Shown: positions 1-9,075 of the stretch, one piece after another | Numbering within the stretch: the first letter of the stretch is position 1 | Layout of the letters: every line of letters begins with the position of its first letter | Assembly: GCF_004801285.1 (NCBI RefSeq) | Contig: NZ_SSNY01000004.1 | Coordinates: forward strand, 186,001 to 250,000 | Direction: 5' to 3' | Length of the DNA: 64,000 nucleotides | DNA from: Ollibium composti | GTDB taxonomy: Bacteria; Pseudomonadota; Alphaproteobacteria; Rhizobiales; Rhizobiaceae | Notes under the pieces: generated by a model | The model's input: only the letters and a program-made list of their open reading frames with translations | What the model was told of the DNA's origin: nothing | Databases searched by the model: none | Made by a program: the position numbers and the translations under genes

Positions 1-5
1 CTCGC

Positions 6-23
6 AAAGGCGTTCGCCTTTTT
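6..23 (+). terminator. Rho-independent terminator of an upstream gene
   Basis: Seven-base stem AAAGGCG/CGCCTTT around a very short loop (positions 6-12 and 15-21), running into five T's at 19-23. It most likely ends transcription of a gene lying before the window; the A-run on the left arm means it could also act on the minus strand. Confidence 0.6.
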
Positions 24-97
24 CCCCGTGTCGGCTAACGTCGTGTCGGCTGGTTTCGGCCCCACGACCACCACCGAACGAATGCGACGGAGACGGC

Positions 98-1756
98 ATG
101 CCGCATCACGGCGAGGCAGTGATCGAAGACGAACCGGAGGCGGAACGCTCCGCCGCGCTGGCGCCGTTCCGCATCGGCATTTTCCGTGCCGTCTGGTCGG
201 CCAACCTCGTCTCCAACTTCGGCGGCCTCGTCCAGGGCGTCGGCGCCGCCTGGATGATGACATCCATCGCCACCTCGTCCTACCAGGTGGCGCTGGTGCA
301 GGCGTCCACGACGCTGCCGATCATGCTGTTTGCGCTGGTCGCCGGCGCCATCGCCGACGGCTTCGACCGGCGCAAGGTCATGCTGGTGGCGCAAGTCTTC
401 ATGCTGGTCGTGTCGGTACTGCTCACCGTCTTCACCTATCTCGACCTGATCACGCCGTGGACGCTGCTCGCCTTCACCTTCCTGATCGATTCGGGCACCG
501 CGCTGAACAGCCCGTCCTGGCAAGCTTCCGTGGGCGACATGGTGCCGCGCGCCAAGGTGCCGGCGGCGGTGGCGCTGAACTCCATGGGCTTCAACATCAC
601 CCGCTCGGTCGGCCCCGCCATCGGCGGCATCATCGTGGCGGCTTTCGGCCCGGCGGCGGCCTTCGCCGCCAACGCGGCGAGCTATCTCGGCCTCATCACC
701 GTCATGGCACGCTGGAAGCGCGAGGAGCAGGTCTCGCCCCTGCCGCGCGAATCGCTCGGCGCGGCGATGGGCGCCGGCCTGCGCTATGTCGCCATGTCGC
801 CCAACATCGGCAAGGTGCTGGCCCGGGGTGCCGCCTTCGGCGCCACCAGCGGCGCCGTGCTGGCGCTGCTGCCGCTGGTGGCACGCGACGTCATCAAGGG
901 CGACGCGCTGACCTACGGCATCATGCTCGGCGCCTTCGGCGTCGGCGCCGTCGGCGGCGCGCTGACCAGTGTCAGGCTGCGCCAGTTGCTCTCCAGCGAA
1001 ACGATGGTGCGCGCCGCCTTCGCCGGCTTCGCCTTGTGTTCGCTCGTCTGTGCGTTGAGCACCCACGCCTGGGCGACGGCGCTCGGCCTCGTCGTCGGCG
1101 GCGCCTGCTGGGTGATCGCCCTGTCGCATTTCAATGTCACCGTGCAGATGTCGACGCCGCGCTGGGTGGTGGGGCGGGTGCTGTCGATCTACCAGATGGC
1201 GACTTTCGGCGGCATCGCGCTGGGAAGCTGGATCTGGGGCCTGGTGGCCGATCATCACGGCGCGCCGGTGGCGCTGATGGCGGCAGCGGTCGCCATGCTC
1301 GCCGGCGGCGCGCTCGGCCTTGTCCTGCCGCTGCCGCAGCACACGCCGCTCAACCTCGATCCGCTCAACCGCTTCCGCGAGCCGACGCTGGCGCTCGACC
1401 TGCAATCGCGCAGCGGGCCGATCGCCATCATGATCGAGTTCATCATCCGCGAGGACGACGTACCGGAATTCCTCGCCCTGATGACGGAACGCGGCCGCAT
1501 CCGCCGCCGCGACGGCGCGCGCAACTGGGTGATCGCGCGCGATCTCGAACACCCGGACGTCTGGCTGGAAACCTACCATACGCCGACCTGGCTCGATTAC
1601 ATCCGCCACAACACCCGCATCACGCAGGCGGATGCGGCCATCACCGAACGTATCCGCGAACTGCACGCGGGCGAAGAGCGGCCGCGCGTGCGCCGCTGGA
1701 TCGAGCGGCCGACCAGCACGGTCACCGGCGTGGTCAAGAAGCGGGCGCATGAATAG
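98..1756 (+). CDS. MFS exporter of the MFS_3/EntS-like family
   Basis: Predicted 552-residue inner-membrane transporter of the major facilitator superfamily. The first 420 or so residues hold the hydrophobic segments, with the loop 2-3 signature GAIADGFDRRKVML at residues 83-96. The last 120 residues are soluble, a tail typical of the PF05977 (MFS_3) group that contains EntS-type siderophore exporters. The ATG at 98 is preceded by GGAG at a good distance. Proton-driven export of a small hydrophobic compound is the family expectation; the substrate cannot be read from the sequence. No regulator or biosynthetic cluster lies beside it. Confidence 0.85.
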   Translation: MPHHGEAVIEDEPEAERSAALAPFRIGIFRAVWSANLVSNFGGLVQGVGAAWMMTSIATSSYQVALVQASTTLPIMLFALVAGAIADGFDRRKVMLVAQVFMLVVSVLLTVFTYLDLITPWTLLAFTFLIDSGTALNSPSWQASVGDMVPRAKVPAAVALNSMGFNITRSVGPAIGGIIVAAFGPAAAFAANAASYLGLITVMARWKREEQVSPLPRESLGAAMGAGLRYVAMSPNIGKVLARGAAFGATSGAVLALLPLVARDVIKGDALTYGIMLGAFGVGAVGGALTSVRLRQLLSSETMVRAAFAGFALCSLVCALSTHAWATALGLVVGGACWVIALSHFNVTVQMSTPRWVVGRVLSIYQMATFGGIALGSWIWGLVADHHGAPVALMAAAVAMLAGGALGLVLPLPQHTPLNLDPLNRFREPTLALDLQSRSGPIAIMIEFIIREDDVPEFLALMTERGRIRRRDGARNWVIARDLEHPDVWLETYHTPTWLDYIRHNTRITQADAAITERIRELHAGEERPRVRRWIERPTSTVTGVVKKRAHE

Positions 1757-1808
1757 GGACGCCCCCTTCCGGTTTGCAACCAATCCTCGCCTTGATTATT
1801 TTGCCGCC

Positions 1809-2129
1809 ATGAGATTGCTGCAAGCTCCGCCCGTCTCGGCGGCCGCCATGCTGGCGGTGCTGCTTACCGGTTGCGCGTCCGGATCGACCGACGGTGCGAA
1901 CACGCCCTGCGCCGACATCAATGTGAGCATCGGCGAGACATCGAAGGACCTTTCGGCCGCTGCCATCAGCCGCGGCAAGATCAGCAATTTCGACGTGCCG
2001 TTCTGGGTGCCGGGCGGCGTCAAGGCCCGCTCCGCACTGGAGGATCGCCAGACCCGCAAGATCGAGGGACTGGAAACGGAGCTTGCGGCAAAACGGCAGG
2101 AACGTGCCTCACGCTGCCAGCGGCCCTGA
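1809..2129 (+). CDS. Small lipoprotein of unknown function
   Basis: A 106-residue protein with a type II signal peptide: hydrophobic stretch then LLTGC with the lipidated cysteine at residue 22, so it is probably an envelope lipoprotein. The C-terminal third is charged and helical (RKIEGLETELAAKRQE), suggesting a short coiled coil. An alternative start at 1749 overlaps the end of the MFS gene and adds 20 residues before the signal peptide; I prefer 1809 because it gives a normal lipoprotein N-terminus. I do not recognise the family. It may be co-transcribed with the exporter, 52 bases upstream. Confidence 0.7.
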   Translation: MRLLQAPPVSAAAMLAVLLTGCASGSTDGANTPCADINVSIGETSKDLSAAAISRGKISNFDVPFWVPGGVKARSALEDRQTRKIEGLETELAAKRQERASRCQRP

Positions 2130-2132
2130 AGC

Positions 2133-4013
2133 TTATTCCTCGCCGGACAGGTCGCGGCGTGCCTTGTCGAGTTCCTCGGCGTAGCGCCGCATCAGGTGCC
2201 CTTCGGTCAGCAGGCCGACCACCGCGCGCTCGGTGAAGTCCTTGACCACCGCCAGTTCCTCTGCGCCGGCGCGCTGGAAGGTTTCGGCCGCCGACTGCAC
2301 GTTCATGGTCGGCACCAGCACCGAATCGCGGAACTTGGCGAGCGTCAGTACAGTGGAGCCCGGATTGCCCTGTTCGCTGTAGACCTCCGCCACGATCAGC
2401 ACGCCGGCATAGCGTCCGTCCGCGTCGACGGCGACGACTCGCTGCGCGGAGCCGAGCGGGATCGCCTTGCGGAATTCATCCAGCGTGGTGGACGAATCGA
2501 TGATGCGCACGTCCTTGCGCATCATCGAACCAACGGTCAGGCTGCGCATCCAGCCGACGTCGTGGGCGCTGCGGATCGTCTCGCCGCGCAGGTGGAAACG
2601 CCAGGTCGAGAAGGAGTAGCCGAACGTCTCGCGCACCAGCATGGCCGACATGATCGAGGCGGCCAGCACCACGCCGGAAAGCGTGATGTCGCGCGTCGAT
2701 TCCAGCGCCATGAAGGTCATCGTCAGCGGTCCGCCGACGACGCCGACGGCCAGCGACGTCATGCCGACGACGGCGGCGACATCGGCGTCGAAACCGCTGG
2801 CCGGGAAAAAGAAGACCATGATGCCGGCGAAGATCTTGCCCATCAGCGCGCCGAGGAACAGCGAGGCGAAGAACAGGCCGCCGCGAAAGCCCGACCCCAG
2901 CGAGATCGCCGAGGCGGCGAGCTTGAGCAGGAAGACGCTGGCGATCACCGCCAGCCCGTAGCTCATGGCGAATTCCCGGTGCAGCGCGCCATGGCCACTG
3001 GACAGGACCTGCGGCGTCACCAGGCCGAGCAGGCCGACGATGCAGCCGCCGAGGAACGGCCTGAGCGAAGCGTCGATCGAAAGCCGGGCGAACAGCCGCT
3101 CGACCGACGTGACGAAGTACATGATGGCGATCGACACGCCGCCGCCGACCAGACCGAGCAGCAGGAACGGCACATAGAGGCTGGGCGTCAGTTCCGGCAG
3201 GCCGGAAAGCTCCATCGGGAACGGCACCCCGCCGAACACTTCCGCCGTCAGCGACGCGCAGATCGCGGCGGCCATGACCGGGGCGACATTGCCGACCGAA
3301 TAGGTGCCGATCACCAGCTCGAAGCCGTAGAAGGCACCCGTCAGCGGTGCGTCGAAGGCAGCCGCGATGGCGCCCGCCGCACCGCAGCCGACGAGGATGC
3401 GCACGTCGTTGCGCCGCATCCTGAGAAACCGCGCCAGCCGCGAGGCGAGGCCGGAACCGACTTGCGTGTAGCCCGCCTCGAGCCCTACGGATGCGCCGAA
3501 GCCTGAGGAGATCATCGTCTGGCCGGCGATGATGAAGGTGTCGGTGAGCGACATGCGCCCGCCATAGAGCGCGTTGGCCTCGATCGGGTCGACGGGCGTG
3601 CGGAACTTGCGCCTGCGCAGCCAGACCACGGTGAGCCCGAGCAGGATGCCGCCAACCGCCGGCACCAGCGCCTGCACCGGGCGCTGCAGGGAAAACATGC
3701 CGGACAGCCGGCCGCCCGGCTGGACCTCGAACAACAGCACATGCAGCCACTGCACCAGCGCGCTCATCGTCGTCACCAGCGTGCCGGCCATGACGCCGAC
3801 CAGCCCGCCGAGCAGCACCACGACGATGCCGCGCGCTTCCAGCACCGGCAGCGATCGCACGAGGAGCGCGCGAAGCCGGCGGGCGTGGACTGGCAACTGT
3901 GCGGCGGATAGCAAAGGGCGGCTCGCGGAAATCCCGATGGAAGGAGCCTGATACTTCGGCCTCGCGCACATGACAACGCGTGGCGGCATCACGGTCAAGC
4001 GAGGCGGCGCCAT
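2133..4013 (-). CDS. ClC-family chloride channel/antiporter with CBS domain
   Basis: 626-residue membrane protein with the ClC voltage-gated chloride channel fold (about residues 60-470) followed by a cytosolic CBS-type region (about 490-615). The gating-glutamate block reads VGLEAGYTQ, keeping the key Glu but replacing the usual GREGP. The first selectivity-filter block GSGIP is replaced by VDPIEAN, and the GxFxP block by GGLFFAS without the proline. Family members move chloride, fluoride or nitrate with or without proton exchange; the ion here is not predictable. The start is uncertain: Met codons at 3989 and 3971 are alternatives. It is divergent from flhA with about 85 bases between them and converges on the small lipoprotein. 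Confidence 0.85.
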   Translation of the reverse strand: MAPPRLTVMPPRVVMCARPKYQAPSIGISASRPLLSAAQLPVHARRLRALLVRSLPVLEARGIVVVLLGGLVGVMAGTLVTTMSALVQWLHVLLFEVQPGGRLSGMFSLQRPVQALVPAVGGILLGLTVVWLRRRKFRTPVDPIEANALYGGRMSLTDTFIIAGQTMISSGFGASVGLEAGYTQVGSGLASRLARFLRMRRNDVRILVGCGAAGAIAAAFDAPLTGAFYGFELVIGTYSVGNVAPVMAAAICASLTAEVFGGVPFPMELSGLPELTPSLYVPFLLLGLVGGGVSIAIMYFVTSVERLFARLSIDASLRPFLGGCIVGLLGLVTPQVLSSGHGALHREFAMSYGLAVIASVFLLKLAASAISLGSGFRGGLFFASLFLGALMGKIFAGIMVFFFPASGFDADVAAVVGMTSLAVGVVGGPLTMTFMALESTRDITLSGVVLAASIMSAMLVRETFGYSFSTWRFHLRGETIRSAHDVGWMRSLTVGSMMRKDVRIIDSSTTLDEFRKAIPLGSAQRVVAVDADGRYAGVLIVAEVYSEQGNPGSTVLTLAKFRDSVLVPTMNVQSAAETFQRAGAEELAVVKDFTERAVVGLLTEGHLMRRYAEELDKARRDLSGEE

Positions 4014-4098
4014 CCACCCCCACCTTCGCGCAAGCTTGGGCCATTAGGGTCGCAGGCTCGGGCATCCGTGCCCGCTTGCATGGCCGGCGGAGACGACA

Positions 4099-6186
4099 GT
4101 GGCGATCAGTGAAACCTTCTCGGCGCGCAACGCCGTCAAGAACGGCCGCGACGTCTTCTTCGCCGCCGGCATCGTCATCATCCTGGCCGTCCTGTTCCTG
4201 CCCATCCCCGCCTTCCTGATCGACATGGGGCTAGCCATCTCGATCGCGCTGTCGGTGCTGATTCTGATGGTGGCGCTGTGGATCCAGCGCCCGCTCGACT
4301 TCTCGTCGTTTCCGACGGTGCTGCTCATCGCCACCATGCTCAGGCTGTCGCTCAACATCGCCACCACCCGCATGATCCTGTCGCATGGCGACCAGGGCAC
4401 GCATGCCGCCGGCTACGTCATCAGCGGCTTCTCCAACCTCGTCATGAGCGGCGATTTCGTCATCGGCCTGATTGTCTTCATGATCCTGATCGTGGTGAAC
4501 TTCATCGTCATCACCAAGGGCGCCACGCGCATCGCCGAGGTGGGCGCCCGCTTCACCCTCGACGCCATCCCCGGCAAGCAGATGTCGATCGACGCCGACC
4601 TGTCGGCCGGCATGATCGACGACAAGACCGCGCAGCTGCGCCGGCGCGAACTGGAAGAGGAATCCTCCTTCTTCGGCTCCATGGACGGCGCCTCGAAATT
4701 CGTGCGCGGCGACGCCATCGCCGGCCTCATCATCACCGCCATCAACATCGTCGGCGGCATCGCCATCGGCTACCTGCGCCACGACATGAGTCTCGGCAAG
4801 GCGGCCGACATCTTCGTCAAGCTTTCGGTCGGCGACGGCCTGGTGACGCAGATCCCGGCCCTGATCGTCTCGCTGGCGGCTGGCCTACTGGTCTCCAAGG
4901 GCGGCACGCGCGGCTCGGCCGACAAGGCTGTGTTCGGCCAGCTCGGCGCCTATCCGCGCGCCCTCTACGTCGCGGCGGCACTGCTGGCCCTGCTCGGCCT
5001 GATGCCCGGCCTGCCGATGTTCCCCTTCGTGACGCTGGCCGGCGCCATGGCCGGGCTCGGCTACGTCATCCCCCTCCAGCACAACCGGCGGATCGCGGAA
5101 GAGGAAGCCGGCAGGAAAAAGGAAGAAGCCGCCAAGGCCGAGGAGGAGAAGAACTCGGTCAAGGCTTCGCTGGCCACTGCCGAGATCGAGCTCCTGATCG
5201 GCAAGCAGCTTTCCACCCGCCTCATCAGCGCGCACCAGGAACTCGCCTTCCGCATGTCGAAGATGCGCAAGAAGTTCGCCACCCAGTACGGCTTCGTCGT
5301 GCCGGAGGTAAAGCTCACCGACGATTTCGCCATCCCGCCCAAAAGCTACCAGATCAAGGTGCACGGTACCGTGGTCGCCGAGCACCAGATGCGGGTGGGC
5401 GAACTGATGGTGCTGCTCGGCACCCGCGATATCCCCGACATTCCGGGCGAGGAAGTGCGCGAGCCCGCCTTCGGCATGCGAGCCTATTCGGTGATGGAGA
5501 CCTTCGCCGAGGACCTGAAGCGCGAGCAGTTCACCTATGCCGACAACATGTCGGTGCTGCTCACCCACCTCTCCGAGGTGATCCGCAACAACCTGCCGCA
5601 GCTTCTTTCCTACAAGGACATGAAGGCGCTCTTGGAGCGGCAGGACCCGGAATACCGCAAGCTGGCCGACGAGATCTGCTCGCAGCACATCTCCTATCCC
5701 GGCCTGCAGGCGGTGCTGAAACTGCTGCTCGCCGAGCGCGTCTCCATCCGCAACCTGCACCTCATCATCGAGGCCATCGCCGAGATCGCGCCGCATGTGC
5801 GCCGCACCGAGCAGATCGTCGAGCATGTGCGCGTGCGCATGGCGCAGCAGATCTGCGGCGACCTGACCGAAGGCGGCGTGCTCAAGGTGCTGCGCCTCGG
5901 CAACCGCTGGGACCTCGCTTTCCACCAGAGCCTCAAGCGCGACGCCAAGGGCGAGGTGCGCGAATTCGACATCGACCCGCGCCAACTGGAAGAATTCGGC
6001 CAGGAGGCGACCAAGGCGATCCGCAAGCATCTGGAGGCCGGCGAGCGATTCGTCCTCGTCACCGCGCCGGACGCCCGGCCCTACGTGCGCATGATCATCG
6101 AGCGGATGTTTACGACCCTGCCGGTGCTTTCCCACGTCGAGATCGCCAAGGGCGTCGAGATCAGGGTGCTGGGAACGGTTTCGTGA
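4099..6186 (+). CDS. flhA: Flagellar type III export gate protein FlhA
   Basis: 695-residue FHIPEP-family protein, the nonameric core of the flagellar export gate in the inner membrane. The N-terminal half has about eight membrane segments with the conserved [12 protein letters not shown] block (residues 80-91) and the FHIPEP signature at about 144-170. The C-terminal half is the cytosolic domain that docks chaperone-substrate complexes. Length is normal for the family. Translation appears to start at GTG 4099. It is first in a tight run of flagellar genes (fliR starts 40 bases downstream); no other flagellar genes are in the window, so the rest of the regulon is elsewhere. Confidence 0.97.
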   Translation: MAISETFSARNAVKNGRDVFFAAGIVIILAVLFLPIPAFLIDMGLAISIALSVLILMVALWIQRPLDFSSFPTVLLIATMLRLSLNIATTRMILSHGDQGTHAAGYVISGFSNLVMSGDFVIGLIVFMILIVVNFIVITKGATRIAEVGARFTLDAIPGKQMSIDADLSAGMIDDKTAQLRRRELEEESSFFGSMDGASKFVRGDAIAGLIITAINIVGGIAIGYLRHDMSLGKAADIFVKLSVGDGLVTQIPALIVSLAAGLLVSKGGTRGSADKAVFGQLGAYPRALYVAAALLALLGLMPGLPMFPFVTLAGAMAGLGYVIPLQHNRRIAEEEAGRKKEEAAKAEEEKNSVKASLATAEIELLIGKQLSTRLISAHQELAFRMSKMRKKFATQYGFVVPEVKLTDDFAIPPKSYQIKVHGTVVAEHQMRVGELMVLLGTRDIPDIPGEEVREPAFGMRAYSVMETFAEDLKREQFTYADNMSVLLTHLSEVIRNNLPQLLSYKDMKALLERQDPEYRKLADEICSQHISYPGLQAVLKLLLAERVSIRNLHLIIEAIAEIAPHVRRTEQIVEHVRVRMAQQICGDLTEGGVLKVLRLGNRWDLAFHQSLKRDAKGEVREFDIDPRQLEEFGQEATKAIRKHLEAGERFVLVTAPDARPYVRMIIERMFTTLPVLSHVEIAKGVEIRVLGTVS

Positions 6187-6226
6187 GGACGACAGAAAAC
6201 GGCGGACACCGCTGCACGGACTCTCT

Positions 6227-6988
6227 GTGAACGCCCTCTCCGCCCTCACGCAGACGACCATCCTGGCGGCGTTCCTCGCCTTCTGCCGCGTCGGCGCCTG
6301 CTTCATGGTGATGCCGGGCCTTTCCAGCGTGCGCGTGCCACTGCATGTGCGCCTGTTCGCGGCCATCGCCGTCACCGTCGGCCTGCTCACCTTCCTGTGG
6401 GACCGCATCTATCCTTTCGTTGACCCGCATCCCGCGGTGCTGGTGCCGATGATCGCCTCGGAACTGCTGGTGGGCGGCCTGATCGGCATCATGACGCGCC
6501 TCTACATGGAGGCATTGCGCTTCATCGGCGCTGGGCTTGCCATGCTGATCGGCTTCAACTCGAATGGCGGAACGGCCGTCGAGGAGCCGGAGCCGCAGGC
6601 CCCGCTTGCGGCGCTGATCTCGCTTTCGGCGCTGTTGATGCTGTTCGTCTTCGACTTCCACCACGAGGTGATCCGGGCGCTGGTCGCTTCCTATCAGGTC
6701 GCCCCGCTCAACGTCTTCTTCAACCCGCAGGCCGCGCTGGTCGACGTCGCCGACACCATCTCGGACGCCTTCTTCCTCGTCATCCGGCTCGGCAGCCCCT
6801 TCGTCGCCTACGCCATCATCGTCAACCTGACGGTCGGTTTCGTCAACAAGCTGACGCCGCAGATCCCGGTCTACTTCATCGCCCAGCCGATCATCATCGT
6901 CGGCGGCATCGTCATGTTCTATTTCGCCGCCGCCACCATGCTGTCGCTGTTCGCCGACGGCTTCATCGACCTGGCCCTGTCGAGATAG
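6227..6988 (+). CDS. fliR: Flagellar export apparatus protein FliR
   Basis: 253-residue integral membrane protein with about six hydrophobic segments, matching FliR in length and position next to FlhA. With FliP and FliQ it forms the helical entry portal of the export channel. Recognisable features include the N-terminal FCRVGACFMVMPGLSS-type segment and a conserved GLAMLIGFNSNGG region near the middle. Translation starts at a GTG (6227), 40 bases after flhA, and the next gene begins 4 bases after its stop codon, so these are almost certainly one transcript. Confidence 0.95.
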   Translation: MNALSALTQTTILAAFLAFCRVGACFMVMPGLSSVRVPLHVRLFAAIAVTVGLLTFLWDRIYPFVDPHPAVLVPMIASELLVGGLIGIMTRLYMEALRFIGAGLAMLIGFNSNGGTAVEEPEPQAPLAALISLSALLMLFVFDFHHEVIRALVASYQVAPLNVFFNPQAALVDVADTISDAFFLVIRLGSPFVAYAIIVNLTVGFVNKLTPQIPVYFIAQPIIIVGGIVMFYFAAATMLSLFADGFIDLALSR

Positions 6989-6992
6989 GCCG

Positions 6993-7373
6993 ATGACCGA
7001 TCGCAAGAACCGCCTGAAGAAGCTGGTCGAGGTGCAGGAGCAACTGAAGGCCCTGCACGAGACGCGCCGCGCCGGCTTTCTGGCCGAGGCGAACGCCGCC
7101 AAACAGGAAGCCAAGGCGCTGGCCGAACGCTTCGACGCCGAGGGTTCGCTGGCCGGCCTGTTTCCGGAACTCTACCACAACCGCATCGCCGGCGCCCTGA
7201 GGCGGCAGGATGAAAGCCTGGAAAAGGCCCGCGCCGAGGCGGCAAAGGTGGCCGCCGCCACGGCGCGCACCAACATGGTCGAGCGCGCCTACAAGGCGGC
7301 ACGCCGCGACGACGAACGCCGACGCGGCGACCGCGAGCGGCTGGAGATCATCGAGCAGAAGCGCGGCAGATAG
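6993..7373 (+). CDS. Coiled-coil flagellar protein, FliJ-like by context
   Basis: 126-residue, strongly charged, almost wholly helical protein rich in Ala, Glu, Arg and Lys, starting 4 bases after fliR. Its size, coiled-coil character and place inside an export operon fit a FliJ-type export chaperone or ATPase cofactor, but I see no sequence signature that proves it. In rhizobial genomes the gene in this position is normally left as hypothetical. It has no signal peptide or membrane segment, so it should act in the cytoplasm near the export ATPase. The functional assignment is inference from context. Confidence 0.7.
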   Translation: MTDRKNRLKKLVEVQEQLKALHETRRAGFLAEANAAKQEAKALAERFDAEGSLAGLFPELYHNRIAGALRRQDESLEKARAEAAKVAAATARTNMVERAYKAARRDDERRRGDRERLEIIEQKRGR

Positions 7374-7451
7374 CCAGGCCGCGCCGGCAAGCCTGCGGCA
7401 AGCTTGTTCGGCGATGATCGGTCGACGGAAACGGCAGAAGGCAGCTTCGGC

Positions 7452-7994
7452 TTGGCGATCTCTCCCCCCAGCGACATCGTGCTCGACGTCGCCCGCGCGG
7501 CGGAGCCTCAGGACATCGAGGCCGCGCGCGCGGCGCTGACGAAACGCGCCGGCGGCGCGGCCGCCGCCTTCACCGTCGAAGCGGCAGATGCTGCGCGCAG
7601 GACGGACACCGAGCAGGCCGGCCCGGCCAGGAACTACCAACGCTTCGAGGCGATGGTGCTGCAGACCTTCATCCAGAACATGCTGCCCAAGGATGCCGAG
7701 GGCGTCTACGGCAAGGGCCTTGCAGGCGACATGTGGAAATCGCAGCTCGCCGAGCACCTCGCCGACGTGATGGCGGATCGCGGCGGCATCGGCATCGCGC
7801 GCTCGATGCTGGCCGACCACTATCTCGAAGGCAAGCGCGTGGTGCCGGTGGGCGCCGTCTCCGGCGGGCCGGAACAGGCAGCGCGGGACGCCCAGTCCAG
7901 CCTCTCCAATTCGCTCGTGCAGGAAATTCAGCGCCGCATGGTCCGCTCCCTGAGCGACGACCCGGCAGCGGCGGCCGCGGCAACGAAGATCTGA
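7452..7994 (+). CDS. flgJ: Flagellar rod-binding protein, FlgJ N-terminal type
   Basis: 180-residue protein with the rod-binding domain (PF10135) at about residues 65-116, recognised from FEAMVLQTFIQNMLP and the following GKGLAGDMWKSQLAEHLAD. It lacks the muramidase domain of enterobacterial FlgJ, as is usual in rhizobia, so it is a scaffold for rod assembly in the periplasm and peptidoglycan opening must come from another enzyme. I place the start at TTG 7452, giving the N-terminus MAISPPSD seen in relatives; a longer frame opens at TTG 7404. It lies in the flhA-fliR run. Confidence 0.85.
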   Translation: MAISPPSDIVLDVARAAEPQDIEAARAALTKRAGGAAAAFTVEAADAARRTDTEQAGPARNYQRFEAMVLQTFIQNMLPKDAEGVYGKGLAGDMWKSQLAEHLADVMADRGGIGIARSMLADHYLEGKRVVPVGAVSGGPEQAARDAQSSLSNSLVQEIQRRMVRSLSDDPAAAAAATKI

Positions 7995-8004
7995 CAGGGT
8001 CACC

Positions 8005-8430
8005 ATGAACGAGTATTCCGAATTCGCCTCCAACCTGCCTGCCCGCACCGGCGTTGCGGATGCGGTGTCCGGCCCGGCCCGGCCCGGTAACCTCGCCGCC
8101 ATCATCGGCCGCATCGAGGAAGCGGTGGAGGAGGAGACGGCCGGCATCCGCAGCGGCGTTTCGTTCGACCTCAAGGCCTCGAACGCCCGCAAGAGCCGCT
8201 ACCTCTACGAGCTGAACCGCGCCATGAAGGGACCCGGCCAGGCGGAATTCCTCGCCGAGAACAGCGAGGGACTGACGCGGCTGCGCCAGAAGCTGGCACG
8301 CAACGAGGCGGCGATTCTCGCCCACCTCAACGCCGTCAACGAAGTGGCCAACCTGCTCAAGAGCGCCATCCAGAACGCGGAAGCCGACGGCACCTATTCG
8401 GCCGGGGAATTCGGCTGGGCACGCCCGTGA
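8005..8430 (+). CDS. FlgN-like flagellar export chaperone
   Basis: 141-residue soluble helical protein starting 10 bases after the rod-binding gene. The pattern of a long helix pair with conserved Leu/Asn positions (NEAAILAHLNAVNEVANLL at about residues 97-115) fits the FlgN chaperone family, which keeps hook-junction proteins FlgK and FlgL export-competent. The match is by pattern and context rather than a diagnostic motif. No signal peptide is present. It is probably co-translated with the genes on either side. Confidence 0.7.
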   Translation: MNEYSEFASNLPARTGVADAVSGPARPGNLAAIIGRIEEAVEEETAGIRSGVSFDLKASNARKSRYLYELNRAMKGPGQAEFLAENSEGLTRLRQKLARNEAAILAHLNAVNEVANLLKSAIQNAEADGTYSAGEFGWARP

Positions 8431-8437
8431 GCGGCCG

Positions 8438-8956
8438 ATGATCAAGTTCATCATAGCCGCCGTCTGGATTTGCGCCGTCACCGCAGGTGCTGCGATCTAT
8501 TCGTTCCAGAACGCCGGCGCCAAGGCCGACGATACGCCCAAGCCGCTGCTGGGCGGCCTCGACTACATCAACACCGACATGATCTCGGTGCCGATGGTCA
8601 AGGACGCCACCATCCAGGGCTATTTCCTGACCAAGCTGGTCTACACGGTCGATCCGGCGGAAATGGCCAAGCTGTCGGTCCCGGCTTCGGCGCTGATGAC
8701 CGACCAGGTCTACTCCTACCTCTATTCCAATCCGCAAACCGATTTCACCAACACGGCCGACCTCGACCTCGACGCCTTCCGCAACAACATCCGCGACACC
8801 CTCAACAAGCGGATCGGCGCCGACATCGTCCACGACGTGCTGATCGACCAGGTCAATTTCCTGTCCAAGGACGAGATCCGCGACAACGCCGTGCGGCGCA
8901 AGGAAGCGCCGAAACCGGCGCCCAAGGAAACGGCCGAGGCCGCGAAGGGCCATTGA
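8438..8956 (+). CDS. FliL-like membrane protein at the end of the flagellar cluster
   Basis: 172-residue protein with one N-terminal membrane helix (about residues 3-20) and a periplasmic domain with a C-terminal charged tail (KEAPKPAPKETAEAAKGH). The layout and the segment RIGADIVHDVLIDQVNFLSKDE recall FliL, the stator-supporting protein whose C-terminal helix is similar, but overall identity looks low. It starts 7 bases after the FlgN-like gene. Rhizobial relatives are usually annotated as hypothetical. I infer a structural or stator-associated role from topology and operon membership. Confidence 0.65.
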   Translation: MIKFIIAAVWICAVTAGAAIYSFQNAGAKADDTPKPLLGGLDYINTDMISVPMVKDATIQGYFLTKLVYTVDPAEMAKLSVPASALMTDQVYSYLYSNPQTDFTNTADLDLDAFRNNIRDTLNKRIGADIVHDVLIDQVNFLSKDEIRDNAVRRKEAPKPAPKETAEAAKGH

Positions 8957-8964
8957 GGCCTAAA

Positions 8965-9009
8965 GCATGTCTCCCGAAAGTGGGACCCGGTTTCGGGACA
9001 AAGACATGC
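8965..9009. repeat. RIME-like palindromic repeat, copy 1
   Basis: 45-bp imperfect palindrome bounded by GCATGT and ACATGC, with inner arms CCCGAAA (8973-8979) and TTTCGGG (8991-8997). It lies in the space between two convergent genes, directly after a stop codon. A second copy at 33036-33079 is in the opposite orientation. The form matches the intergenic mosaic elements described in rhizobia, which fold into RNA hairpins and are thought to affect mRNA ends. Confidence 0.75.
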
Positions 9010-9075
9010 GTAAAATCAAGACTCTAAAGCGTGCGGAGCGAATCTGAAAGATCGCGTGACGCTTTAGCGTCGCCC

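Noticed and set aside
4885..6408. 507-codon minus-strand frame across flhA and fliR
   Set aside because: It is the shadow of flhA, with composition typical of antisense frames and no ribosome site.
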